Position numbers and translations under genes: made by a program. Shown here piece by piece: positions 1 to 11,297 of a stretch of 64,000 bases of DNA. The DNA lies in assembly GCA_022453515.1 (NCBI GenBank), contig JAJNNY010000001.1, positions 868,001 through 932,000 on the forward strand. The letters run 5' to 3'. How positions within the stretch are numbered: the first letter of the stretch is position 1; every line of letters starts with the position of its first letter. The DNA is from Astrocystis sublimbata. Lineage: Eukaryota > Ascomycota > Sordariomycetes > Xylariales > Xylariaceae. Under the pieces are notes generated by a model. It worked only from the letters and a program-made list of their open reading frames with translations, was not told where the DNA came from and did not search any database.

Positions 1-1841
1 CGATGATAGCCAATCATTGGACGCCGACCCCCAAGAGCTCGAACTAGAGGACGAGAAGCCAGAGCAAAAGCAGAACCAGAAGGTCGACCGCCTGGTGGAG
101 AAATTAAAGCTGCATTCAGTTGTCCAGCACCCTCCCTCTTCCAAGGACAAAGCTCTGTCGAAGATTGTGAACCAGATCAATTGGGCCTGGGAACTCGAAC
201 ACTTGTTACAAAAAAATGTGTCTCTTATCGGGCCTCGCCCTAAGCGTACCCTCAGCGTGTCCGAACGCGTTGTGGAACATGCCACGACCATGAGAGACAC
301 GGCGGCGTTGTGGGTTTGGAATATGATCATCATCTACGTGTTCCCCGTGATTAGAAGAGTCTTCATCATCACCCTCCTAGCGCATCGACTCATCGCGGAG
401 GCGCTTATTTCCATCCTAGAATGGCGCCTTCGTCCATCATCCCCCGCGCTTAAAGATATGTCGGCCACGGCACAGCAAGTTGAAATTCGTCTTTTACAAT
501 TCTGCTATTGGCCTATGCAATATGTGAAGCTTCGCCTACGGAAGAACGACTGGGATAGTGTCACGACAAGCCATCCCGATTACATCCGTTTCTACAACAG
601 CCTGTGGCTCGTAGCAAACGACGTGATCATAGGCATTGCCCTGGGGTCCTACATCATTGAGAATGCCGACTGGGCGGCGGATATGATCAATCTGCTTTTG
701 AGCAAGTATAGTATCACTGCTCTGCAAACCAGCATATCTTGGCTTATGGGGTGGCCAGCTGGGTTGAAGCTCAACAGCGAGTTGGCCTTGTTTCTTGGCG
801 ACCTGTTCCTGTGGGTCATTGATTATTGGGACAGTTGTGCCAGGTTACTGGAGCCTCTGTTGCCGCAGATGATATGGTTTATCGGGTTCTCTAGCTTCGC
901 AGGTGCCAGTATGCCCATTGCTCTGCTGTCGGACCTCCTGTCTGCACTCACCCTTCACATCTATATGTTCTATCTTGCCTCGGCACGAATATTCCATTGG
1001 CAGTTGACGATTCTACTCTCGTTGTTCCAGCTCTTCCGCGGGAAGAAGTACAACGTCTTGCGGAACCGTGTCGACTCCTGCGACTACGATCTGGACCAGC
1101 TGCTAGTCGGCACCATCTTATTCACTCTACTATTCTTTCTACTACCGACCGTCATCGTTTTCTACCTAAACTTCGCCCTTGCGCGCATGGTCATCATATT
1201 GCTCAAAGCGATGTTCGATACCATGCTGTCATGCTTGAACCACTTTCCACTTTTCGCCTTGATGTTGAGGGCCAAGGATCCTCGGCGTCTTCCAGGTACT
1301 GCTCCATTTTTGTTGCCGTCACCTCTTTCGAATCAACATACTGACCATTATTAGGTGGAATTCGTTTTGAACTTTGTGATACCCAAGATAGACATCGTAC
1401 CACGTCGACATCAAGCTCATCCTCTATATCCGCGTCTCCAACGTCGCTCATACACCTGAAGGTAATTAGATACCCGGCGCTAGGGACACTCACCTCACAG
1501 AGTTGCTAACGCCATATATATAGCCCGTCCCTCTCGAGTTCAGCGCCATGTTCTACCAATACTTCCAAATGGGCAGTCGCCTCCGCAAGCACTATCTATC
1601 ACCCAGCGTGCTATTCTGTCTTGTCACGGGACGTTTTGTCCCGCCCATTCACCGGAAGGTGTTGTACTCGTTACAATACAGCATGCTCCCGCCGCGACGA
1701 GCGGGTATTATAGAGATATGGGAAGCACTGAATTCATTGCCTGCCAAGCAACCTGTTTACGGACCGGCTGCAGCTTATAAGGCTGCGGCGCTGAACGGAC
1801 GACGTCATGCAAATGGACGGGGGGCGCGGAGTTCGAGATAG
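1..1841 (+). CDS. GPI1: GPI1 / PIG-Q subunit of the GPI-GlcNAc transferase, 5' end off the window
   Basis: Subunit of the ER-membrane complex that moves GlcNAc from UDP-GlcNAc to phosphatidylinositol, the first step of GPI-anchor synthesis. The frame is open to the window edge, so the N-terminus is missing. Exons read: 2-1295, 1355-1461, 1524-1841; introns of 59 and 62 bp have GT...AG ends and CTGAC/CTAAC branch sites, and frame continues across both. The family signature is the stretch YNVLRNRVDSCDYDLDQLL (about 1051-1107), followed by a strongly hydrophobic segment. Several other membrane segments precede it. The C-terminal exon (SAMFYQYFQMGSRLRKHYLS...) also matches the Gpi1 C-terminus. 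The protein ends in a basic, Ala/Gly-rich tail. Family assignment is confident; the true length cannot be judged here. Confidence 0.9.
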
Positions 1842-2426
1842 TAATAACAAGTGAGTGGGCGCTTAAATACGTAGGTAGGCAGGTGGCAATGGCGTTCTAA
1901 GAGAAAGGAAGGTATTAATCTAGATGATAGAGGCAATGAGCTTATGAATGAAGTCAATCTTGTATATATTCGCGGATTTTTATGTGATGTCACATTAATC
2001 AAATGCAAGACTTGGCTTTTGTTTTATTGTGGTTAATGTTCTGGCATACGCGGTGCAATAGCCGTTGAAAGTGCAAAACATCATCGCAGAATGTACTCAA
2101 ATCAATGCACCAATAGTTGGTTCTGCATTTGGCAAAGATTCGCGATCGGCCTACGGCGGTGGGGCCGCTTTTACGAATGGTGAAGCATTGATTCGCTGGC
2201 TTCGTGTAACAGTGAGACAGGCAGATTCCAAGCTTCCAAATAATAGGCAGTTGCGTTAAGTATACGAGTACCATTCGGACACACGGCCTCACCTCGATCG
2301 TTATCGAGATCGGCACTTCTCAGTACAAAACCCACACAATATACAATCCATACAATCTAGGCGGCGGGCATCTGTCTGTCCATCCATCTCCTAATCTACC
2401 AAGTTTTTTCCTATCACCTGCAAAAA
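1842..2426. other. Intergenic, GPI1 3' flank and promoter of the MOSC gene
   Basis: About 585 bp. No coding signal recognised on either strand. The last 100 bp before the next ATG are C/T-rich with short CCAT repeats, as is common in fungal 5' leaders. Confidence 0.5.
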
Positions 2427-4289
2427 ATGGGTTCTCCCACCACCACCACCACCACCACCGAGTCATATCTAGTGCCTCCTCCGCCTCCAACAGTCACCGT
2501 GCTAAGTTTGCGAACAGGGAAAGTGCGGGCCCTCGGCGCAGGCGCGGGTGCGGGTGCCAAGAAGCTGACCTCGGCCATCAACAAGCAGCCGCATCGCGAG
2601 CCCGTCTGGCTGGCCAAGAGCGGCTTCGTCGGCGACGAGCGCGACCACCCGCCGCACCGCTCGCCCGACAACGCCGTGCACCAGTACGACGCGGCGCACT
2701 ACGACGCTTGGAAGGACGAGGCGGAGCTATCTAACTTGCCGGAAAAGGAGAAGAGGTTCGTCGTCGGCGCGTTTGGAGAGAATATCTCGACTTCGAGGGG
2801 AGGGGAGGGGCTGAGTGAGAGGAATGTCTGTGTTGGGGATGTCTTTAAATTGGGGGCTGAGGCAGATGGGGCGGTGGTGCAGGTGAGCATGACGAGGCAG
2901 CCGTGCTTTAAGCTGAATCATCGCTTTGGGTATAAGAAGATGTCGAGCTTGGTGCAGAATACTGGGCGCACAGGGTAGAGTTACCCCCTTTCCCCTATCT
3001 TACCCCCTCGTATTTTACCACTAGTCAATTCCGATCACCGCTGTGTTATGCACATACATGCTAATAAATTATACAGATGGCTATACCGCGTCCTACGTGA
3101 AGGCTGGGTGCAAGAAGGCGCGCAAATGGAGCTCGTCGAGCGCATTAACCCGACCTGGCCTCTTTCGCGCCTCCAGCATTATCTGTACACAGACCGCAAC
3201 AACAGCGAAGCGCTGTGCCAGCTCACGAAGCTCCCCGGCCTCGGAGAGGAGATGGTCACGCTCTTCCAGAAGCGCCTGGAGCAGGGCCAGGCAGAAGATA
3301 TGAACGGCCGGCTGGGCGGCGACGTCGCTGCGCCGTGGCGCTCGTACAGATTGGTAGACAAAGTCGATCTGACGCCAAGGGTGAAAAAGTTCGTCTTTGC
3401 GACGGAGGAGGATATCGACGATGACGTGCTCCGCCTGGGCCATTTCCCTCACGTGCGCGTCAAGTTTGGGCCGGAAGGGAAGTTTACGAGGGCTTACTCT
3501 GTCGTGTGCGGCGATATGAAGAGTTTTGAGCTAGGTGTTGCAAGAGACGATAATTCGCGCGGAGGCTCGGCGTATCTCCACGACAATCTGGCTGTTGGAG
3601 ACACGCTTCAAGTCGCCAGGGGTCACACGGCGGCAAATAATTGGGCCGTTGAGCAAGAACTTCATGCGAAGAGGCACGTCTTTATCATTGGAGGGGTCGG
3701 TGTCACGGCTTTTATGGGCGAGATCAGGACATTGGCAACTCAATGTGCGCAGTTTGAGATACACTATGCGGTGCGAAGCCGCGCGGATGCTGCGTTCTTG
3801 AATCAACTCCCGAAAATGCAGACCTGTGTATACGCCAAGAATGAAGGGGCGAGACTCAATGTCAAAGAGGTCGTTCCACTGCTTGAGGACACCGCGAGCC
3901 CAGATGTTGTCATATACTGCTGCGGCCCGAGCGGTTTGATCGAGGAAACACGGAATATCACCCGCGAGCTCGGATATCCGCGATCTCATACGTATTTCGA
4001 GGAATTTGGCGGCGGGGCGACGGGCACGGGTGATCCATTTGAAGTTGAAGTCGAATCTACGGGAAAGGTCCTGCAGGTGCCGCAGGAGAAGTCCCTCCTT
4101 CAAATCCTGAGCGAGTCGGGTTTCGATATCGACTCCTCCTGTGAAGTGGGAAATTGCGGTTCGTGCATGGTCGAGTACTGTAAGGGCGAGGTTGTGCATA
4201 AGGGCGTGGCGCTGGACGACGAGGAGAAGAAGGATACAATGCTAGCTTGTGTTAGTCGGGGGAAAGGGAGGATTACGATCACTTGCTAA
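2427..4289 (+). CDS. MOSC domain - FAD/NAD reductase - 2Fe-2S ferredoxin fusion protein
   Basis: Two exons, 2427-2974 and 3077-4289, with a 102 bp intron; the product is about 586 residues. Residues 20-240 form a YiiM-type MOSC domain with the Cys in MTRQPCFKL and the motif TGRTGWLYRVLREG, which spans the splice junction. A phthalate-dioxygenase-reductase-like module follows: FAD site RAYSVV, nucleotide-binding GGVGVTAFMGEI, and CCGPSGL. The C-terminus is a plant-type ferredoxin with Cys spacing CEVGNCGSC...LAC. MOSC proteins bind molybdenum cofactor, and YiiM homologues reduce N-hydroxylated bases. The fusion suggests a self-contained electron chain from NAD(P)H through flavin and FeS to molybdenum. 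That reaction is inferred; the domains are read directly. The start is the ATG after an A-rich leader. No signal peptide is seen, so it is probably cytosolic. Confidence 0.85.
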
Positions 4290-4475
4290 TGATATCTAGC
4301 TCATGATTAGGAGAACGAGAGATTTTTCATTGCCGCTATGGACGCAACTGCTATCAAGTTCTTGTCCCATATCGATACAAATTTTGTCCGGCCTTTGCTA
4401 CTCACTCATAACCTCGTCAATACGTTGATCCCTCGTCACTAGATGAGTCCATGTCATTCTCGTGCTGCCGAGAGC

Positions 4476-7075
4476 CTACATGATTACATTACCCTCAACT
4501 TGGGGAGGGCCAATGATAGCCTTGATGACCGACGAAACCCCAGCCGCCTTATCACGAATAATTAGCCATTTCAACTGCAATATTGATGCACGGGTTTTTA
4601 CGTACGCTCTCTGAGTGGCCAACATTCGCTTTCAACGAACCGATGTAGGTAGGGGGGCAACACATTAGCTTTGAGTGCTTGCCGAAAATGCGTTTCATCA
4701 CCGTGATCTCAGCTAGATCACCAACCTACATGCGAATATCAGTATGATGTTGTCAATAGTGCGAGAGGGGGATTCACTTACGACCGTGCCCGTCCCGTGG
4801 AATTCGACGTAGCCAATATCGCTAGCCTTACAATTTGCTTGACGAATGACCTGCCGAATGAGCTTTTCCTGGGACTCTGTGTTGGGATGCATCATGGTCG
4901 GGGAATGAGCAGAATGTGAGCGGCCCCAACCCGTAATGAGTGCTTCGATCTTGTCGTTGTCCGCGAGTGCGTCTTCTACTCTTTTCAGCACCAGAACTCC
5001 CACTGCCTCACCGCGACAGTACCCATCAGCGTCCGCACGGAATGTCTTGCACCCGCCAGACGGAGCCAAAAATCCCGACTTCCCCAAGGCAGCAAAATCA
5101 AAGGGACTGCCTGCAATCTGTGCACCTCCCGCGAGAGCCATATCGCACTCTCCATTTATTAATCCGCTACGAGCAAGTTGAATCGCTGTCGCACTTGACG
5201 AACATGCTGAATCGATGCTGCTTTTGTTAGCACGTCAAGTCTACCTAAGCAAAGATCCGGAATGGCAATGCAGGGACCTACCTATAAGAGCCACCCTCGA
5301 AACCAAAATGATGGCTCACCCTTCCCGGTGAAAATGCTCTGAGATTGCCAGGGGCAGTAAACCTGTTGATACCTTCCTCAGCAGCGAAGTGTTGCCAAAC
5401 ATCGGAGGTTTGCCCGAAATAGACAGCCGTTCGCTTGCCTTGCGACGACCGCCTGATATCATGGTTGTAACCAGCCTTTTCGAGAGCCTCAAGGCTTGTC
5501 ATGAGCAGCAGCCTGTGAGTAGGATCTACTTGCAATGCCTCTTTGGGGGACATATTGAATAGACGCGCATCGAATTCTCCCGGCTCCCACAAAAAACAAC
5601 CATCAGTGTTCATCATGGTGTTATTCTTCATGTTAGAGGGGTCGTAGAAATGATCCAAGTCAAATCGGTCTTGTGGGACCTAAAACGTCATGTTAGACTC
5701 TATTTTCAAATAGATTTGGGATTGGTAAAGTACTTTTCCATGTGTAGTGCGTGCTTCCATGAGGAGATCCCAGAACTCGTCCAAGTTATCCGCATCGGGG
5801 AACCTCCCGGCCATTCCAACAATTGCCACAGCGCCATGATCGGGATTTATTCGCCCACCGAGCGCCTCAACCGGCCATGTTAGTTCGTCGACGTCAACTC
5901 CCTCATCCTGTAATGCAAGAGTTAGAGATCTGGCGTGCGACGATGGTCCGATCACGGAAAGTCGAGCAGCACAGCCAGCTTTCTTCAGGCGTAGTGCTGT
6001 AGCTGTGAAAGTCTTGTCAACCATCAACGGCTCACCGCTTATCGTCGAAATTATCTGCTGTGTGACTTCACCGAGCGTCGTTGCACGATACGGAACACAT
6101 GTGTCTGTTGCCATGATAGAAGCACCCTCCCGCAACGGCATATTCCAAATATACGAGGGATTGACAGCTGTCACATCGATATCCAAAGCTGGGAGATGCG
6201 GTGCATGAGCCGCACTGGCGACCGGGAGCGGTTCGAAGGTCAAGGCATCGGCTCGATGGATGTAGTACTCAAATTTCTGAAGTAGATGCAGTGTCGAAGG
6301 CGGTCCACTGATAGTTACCCAGTCTCGGCCAACTACGCTAATCCAGGCTTTCTTATGTCGGATTATTTTCTACAATGGTGTTCAGTACTATGACAAGAGT
6401 GGCAGAATGGATCGTTTGTGTGGCAGCTTACAGATTCCCTGTGGAACTCGTCTAACATGAATTGCAGCTCGTTGACAGCTTTTCCCGTTCGTACGAGGTA
6501 TGACCAGTTGCCGTGTGGCCTCTCGATCTGCTTTGTCCGAGTATGATTGGCAACCACTAAGGCGAAGTAAGAGGGAAATCCTTCAATAGAGATTCTTGCA
6601 AGCTGTGTCGCGCTTGTGGCAGTTGCTGTCAACGCTGCAGGGAATAAGCTAATACACAGCCCGATCAGCTCGCAGGGGGTTGTCAAAATCGTTGCATCAA
6701 CTTCTGTCCGCCTGGTTGCGATGTAAGCTATCCCTTGCCGTGTCAGAAACGATGGGTTTGTGCTTACAATACGAGCTCTCCTAGTCGAGCAAAGTACGAC
6801 AGTGCACAAGAGGCAAATACTCTCGACCCGTCTGTCTTTGCATGAGCTTCTGCCATTTCCAAGAGAGATTCGAACGGCGGCGTTTCGTCTCGGAAGTAGG
6901 ATGGCTGTATGTTGCCAAACTCGATTCGACAAATATCGGATGCATCTTGAAGGAACCTTCCTAGAAGAGCAGACTCCTTGCTGGCAGCGTGATCGTATAG
7001 TTCGTAGATACTGCTGACCACACTGTCGGTCTGATCGCTGAAGAGCAGTACATGGCGATAACTTGTAGCAGCCAT
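4476..7075 (-). CDS. Truncated non-reducing polyketide synthase: SAT and most of KS only
   Basis: Seven exons on the minus strand: 7075-6768, 6711-6432, 6369-5734, 5679-5282, 5217-4782, 4725-4606, 4547-4476. They keep one frame and give 749 residues. The N-terminus is a starter-unit acyltransferase (SAT): Cys122 lies in GLCIS and a conserved HAPHL motif follows. KS begins near AVAIVGMAGRFPDADN. The KS triad is complete: Cys546 (DSACSSS), His681 (VEFHGTGT) and His723 (NVGHSES). Similarity ends after GVSSVIKAII, then eleven unrelated residues and TAG. The last part of KS and all of AT, product template, ACP and thioesterase are missing. A normal NR-PKS has about 1,700-2,200 residues. Splice sites are 54-64 bp GT...AG introns and look undamaged, so the loss appears recent. 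It cannot work alone as a PKS. It lies tail to tail with the MOSC fusion gene. Confidence 0.8.
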
Positions 7076-7310
7076 GCTTGTATTCCGAGGAGTCGAAGGC
7101 CCTTATTCTACGCGTCGCATCAGACCGTTGTAGGAGTATTATTTAGATTTAGTGACACTAGCGAGCAAGAGAGTTCTTGGCGAAAAGGACATGTGCGCCT
7201 AAAGTGCTCCCATCCCTTGTGGTGTAACAGCAAAATGCCAATACGAATGGAGAGTATGGAGAGTATTTGCGCAGGGATCATAGATGTGCGACTGGATGAA
7301 GACTCAGCTT

Positions 7311-7317
7311 TTTTATA
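7311..7317 (-). promoter_or_regulatory. Probable TATA box of the SAT-KS gene
   Basis: TATAAAA on the minus strand, about 236 bp upstream of the ATG at 7075. The element is seen directly; the promoter role is inferred from its position. Confidence 0.35.
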
Positions 7318-7736
7318 GATTTGTTGACTGTTTCAGACGCGTCGTGATACATCCCTGTGTTGATAGTAATTGATTTAGAGAACTAGAAGAGATTGCAAAG
7401 GTGTTTGGCGACGCATATGGCCTTCTTATAATTACAATCAATTAACTAGTCACCTCGCGTGACCATTTACTATGGCGAAGTTGAAGATTCATTCACTACT
7501 AGCACGCTTGTTGCCATTGGATTCAGCCACTACTTCATATGGTCACTTGAATGTTAAGATCTACATCGACATAAAAACAGTGTCAAAAGTAGTGCCTCTT
7601 TCTTAGTGACAATCAATATGGCATATTTTCGATACGCAGTCTTGCTATTGCAATGGTTAGAACAATTGTCAAGTGTTTTTGCACCAGAGTGAAGGAATAT
7701 AGCAGTGGCCTAGTAGTGAAGTAGAATTGTAGGGGT

Positions 7737-7859
7737 CAGGTGTTGCTCTCCCATTCAGTGGGAGTCGCCCAGTCCTTATATACATAGATCTAGTAGCCCA
7801 AACAGCCCCTACAGGGGAGCCCCTAGGTCATGGCGAAGCCTTTGCTACCGTGACACCTG
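7737..7859. repeat. 123 bp segment with inverted ends, possible MITE remnant
   Basis: Begins CAGGTGT and ends ACACCTG, perfect 7 bp inverted termini. Near the left end is a hairpin (CTCCCA, short loop, TGGGAG), and in the middle CCCCT/AGGGG inverted motifs. The base composition is more GC-rich than the flanks. No matching target-site duplication was found, so this is a tentative call. Confidence 0.25.
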
Positions 7860-8839
7860 ACAACAATATACGCTGTTGATGTAGAGGTTCCCTTGAATTA
7901 GTTCAATTTCGGCGGGCAGTGCTATCATTCCTTATAGACTGCTTGAGCGGCACTAAATATGTGTACGAGGCGATTGGAGAGCGGTGATTCCCATAAAGTA
8001 AGCATTCATGATATTTTTGGATCTTTTCAAACGATGATGGGTACTAATCTCATTATCTTAGTTTCATGTAAAACGATATTGCTGTGCAACATTGGCTCCA
8101 TTCCAAGACGCTATTGATGTGTGCTAAGAAAGCAAAATAATTCGTCTTATTCACAGCTTTCTGGGTGATAGGTTAATAGACAGTAACAGTATTGCATGCA
8201 TATGGGGTGTATATCGCAAGAATGTCTCGGATTGCTCCATGTGACACAGTAACGACACATTCAGAACACAATGCTGATGCAAAAACACAGTAACACTGCA
8301 CCTGCTTGCTATGTTGTCTCCGAATTATCAAAAGCATATCCTGCCTGAAAAGTGGCAATTACACCTCATTCTCCAATATTGTACATATGATTATCGATGG
8401 TCAGGAATCCCTGGAGATATTGGAACGAACACTATGCCCATTGCTTACTGATAATCAAGTCTCCAAAGTCACACGAACTAAAAAACCTCTTGTCTAAGTC
8501 GGGGGTTGGACTAGGCTTGTATGACAAGGGAAAATGTCTGCAATTCTTCGATATGAGCTACTCAAATTACAAAGCCACAATTGCGGTAAAACGTCGCATC
8601 GAGTACTCCGTGCAAAACGGGTGACTCCCTCTTTACAAGCACTTGGGTTTCACAGTACCCCAACAGCAAACTGCCAACGGCTGAATTCAGACACCCTCTC
8701 CGCAGACCAACCACGCAGAGTGTTTCCCATCTTAGTGGTAAGTATTCGAAGTTCAATGCTGAAGTGAATCAGGAATTGACGAGATAAAGTCGAGTCAGAT
8801 CATACAAGAGAGCATGTACTATATAGAACATATGAAACC

Positions 8840-10270
8840 CTAAGCTTTATCGACTGTCCACCCTCTGGTCACGTTGATAGAGTTCTGCGGCTCATTTGCT
8901 GTTCCCATGGTAGACATCTCTATGATATCGGGAATCTGCCCTCCTTCGGTGGAGGTGATGCGTGTCCGACTTTCTGTATTCTGAAATGCCCAATCTTGAT
9001 CTCCTTCTGTGCTAAACTGGGTACCCATTGTGACATTCAATGGGTACAACTTGTCGTGTTGCCGTTGGATCTTGGCGCTTTCCAAATCCGCCCCGTTGAA
9101 CACAGGTTCTAGGTGGGAAGCATCCGACTCGTCAAGCTTTACGAATGAGGAACTCGTTTGTGCTTGTCCTGGCTTTGTCACGTCTGACTTGGTGGAAAAC
9201 CCAGTAATCAGCCTTTTCCAGCTTCGATTGGTAGAGTTAGACATTGACCTGGTCCACTCAGATATCGGGTGTGCCAGGCTTGGGAATGTCGGGAGGCATG
9301 CGTTGATGATGAACAGATTAAGCTCCAACGAGCCAAGCAGGAAGACAATACCTGCATACTCGGTAAAGTGAGCGAATTGATAGTCTTGTCTAGTGTTATA
9401 AACTAGCCGCGCGAGTGAAATACCACATATCCTGCGAAGATAATTACGCATGAGTGGCACTGTTCTTCCAATTCGTACTTTCGATTGGACTTACAAGACT
9501 CCAATTGAAAAAAGAAGTGAAAGCCCGATTTTCTTTCGAGTAGGAAGTCTGAGGCTCCACACGAAGGGAACGGGCAATAGAAGAATAGCAAAATCTAACA
9601 CGGCCCCAATCACAGCCTGGGCAGTGTAGAAACTGGATATGTTAATACATTTATAGTTAGGATATGAAACTTTGTCCCAATTTGCTGCAAACGGAGTGCA
9701 TGCGGCCAGAGTGGCGATGGTGAAAGCCATGGCATAGCTAGTCGTAGCTGCTATTAGAGTGTAAGCCAGCACACGAAATTGCTGATGAGTTGAGAAATTG
9801 AGAGTAGAAAATCGAGAATTGAGATTTTGACCAGCGACACGCCTAAAGACGCGAACACCCCTAAAGCGACGAATTGCTGATTCGAAGTCAGCTGCGTTGG
9901 GACGCAAGAGTCTAGTTGACCTAATTAATTACCTTGGAAGTGAAAATCAGCTCCTCTGGGGTAACCGACTGAATCGGTTGCCCGGCACCTCCGTGAGTAA
10001 TGGCGAAGTTCTCGCTTCTAATCAGGCCAAAGGCAAATAGCTATGATCCATCTCGGTTAGGAACGGGTATATGTAACTCTTCGTCTTCCACACCACATGA
10101 CTCACCCAAGACGCGATGATAGTATAGTCAGATAGCCTCCATCTCACGTTTCTGATCTTCCGCGCCCAGAACCGGAGGATCACGGCGCCAAATGAGAGAG
10201 TGAGACCAATGATATTTAAAGTTAATACAGCTTTCGGAAACGGAAAAGCAGTCGAGTAGGGCGCCATCAT
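8840..10270 (-). pseudogene. PTH11-like (SAT4/rhodopsin family) integral membrane protein with one frameshift
   Basis: Exons 10270-10106, 10040-9933, 9876-9495 and 9431-8840 on the minus strand, introns 56-65 bp. The exon sum is 1247 nt, one short of a whole number of codons. The break lies at about 9794-9800 in exon 3: the frame reading GVSLVKISILDFLLSI runs into a stop, while the frame beginning THQQFRVLAYTL continues the family pattern. One missing T would join them. The fold is the usual seven-helix PTH11/SAT4 type: N-terminal helix (VLTLNIIGLTLSFGAVI), extracellular Cys in AACTPFAANWD, the helix AVIGAVLDFAILLLPVPFVW, then LGSLELNLFIINACLPT, and a polar cytoplasmic tail of roughly 150 residues. 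Such genes are common in or beside secondary-metabolite clusters. A sequencing error would restore a normal gene. Confidence 0.7.
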
Positions 10271-11297
10271 CAGCGTGAGCGGGGGATAGCTTGGTTGAAC
10301 TCTCCAGATTCAAACCGTTGAACGAGAAATGAGTCCTTACAATCAGATATCTTTGAGGCACAACCAGAAAGATAGAGGCGAAACAAGTTTCAGGGTGGTG
10401 GCAGATGCGTAGACACAATAGAAATGCAAAGGTGGACTGTGTCCAAAATGGAGAACATCTCCTGACCGAGAGTTTTTCTATACATAAATTGTCAACTTGG
10501 AAGTTAATATCATAGCAAAGTCCCGCCATCAAATCGCAAGTTCTGGGACCGCCTGCAGGCCACAACCAACATCGATGTTACCGAGCGCGTTTGCATCTAA
10601 CCAAATGGCAATTGTTGCTATGCCGATCTGCTATAGAGTAACATTTTTCTCTCGAATGCGTGGTCCTTGCTCCGCAGCCAACATGATGATTGTATTTACA
10701 GTTGGGCGCCTAAATGGACTACATCCATGATCCCGCGTTGGTAGCGACGCTGCGACCGTTGATAGGCTACGCCTTGGGCGTGATGAAGCTTCAGGTATGC
10801 ACGTGAGATGCAGACGGCAACCAACAATTGCTAAATAAGACGAAGCTCGCATCATGATACAGCCAGTGTATTTAGCTCAACTCCCCGAAGGAGACGCAAT
10901 GAAACCGCGACAGGGGATATACCCAACGACACCGATTACCCGAACCGAAAAAGCCGACGATGAGTATTTATCACGGTGAGACATACTCTTACGGCAATCG
11001 GATTGATTCAGCTATAATCAACTGTGTGCGAAATGTTACTACATCCTAACAGTCCAACTTTCAGTGCCACCCCTACATAACTTGATGAAGATCCGTCGTT
11101 ACCGCCGAGTGCACCCAGCCACGTCGTTGAAGGCTCATTGCAACTATGATGGAACCACAAGAGTAATATATTCTGGGTCGAATGTTCTCAGCGAATGCTA
11201 CCTACCTAGGTAGGTAGGTCATGCATGTGCTATATCAATGCTCGTATCATGTGCTACTCACGATGTTAGATTGAACTTGCAGTACTTCCTGTGAAAG
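10271..11297. other. Intergenic, 1 kb
   Basis: No gene recognised. The first exon of the methyltransferase, if it still exists, should lie in its right part; I could not find one. A TAGGTA-type palindrome lies at 11201-11220. Confidence 0.4.

Larger units (their letters stand above)
7076..8839. other. Intergenic, 1.76 kb, AT-rich
   Basis: Lies between the SAT-KS gene and the end of the membrane-protein gene. No protein similarity recognised. It holds the SAT-KS promoter and, at 7737-7859, a segment bounded by short inverted ends (separate entry). Confidence 0.5.
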
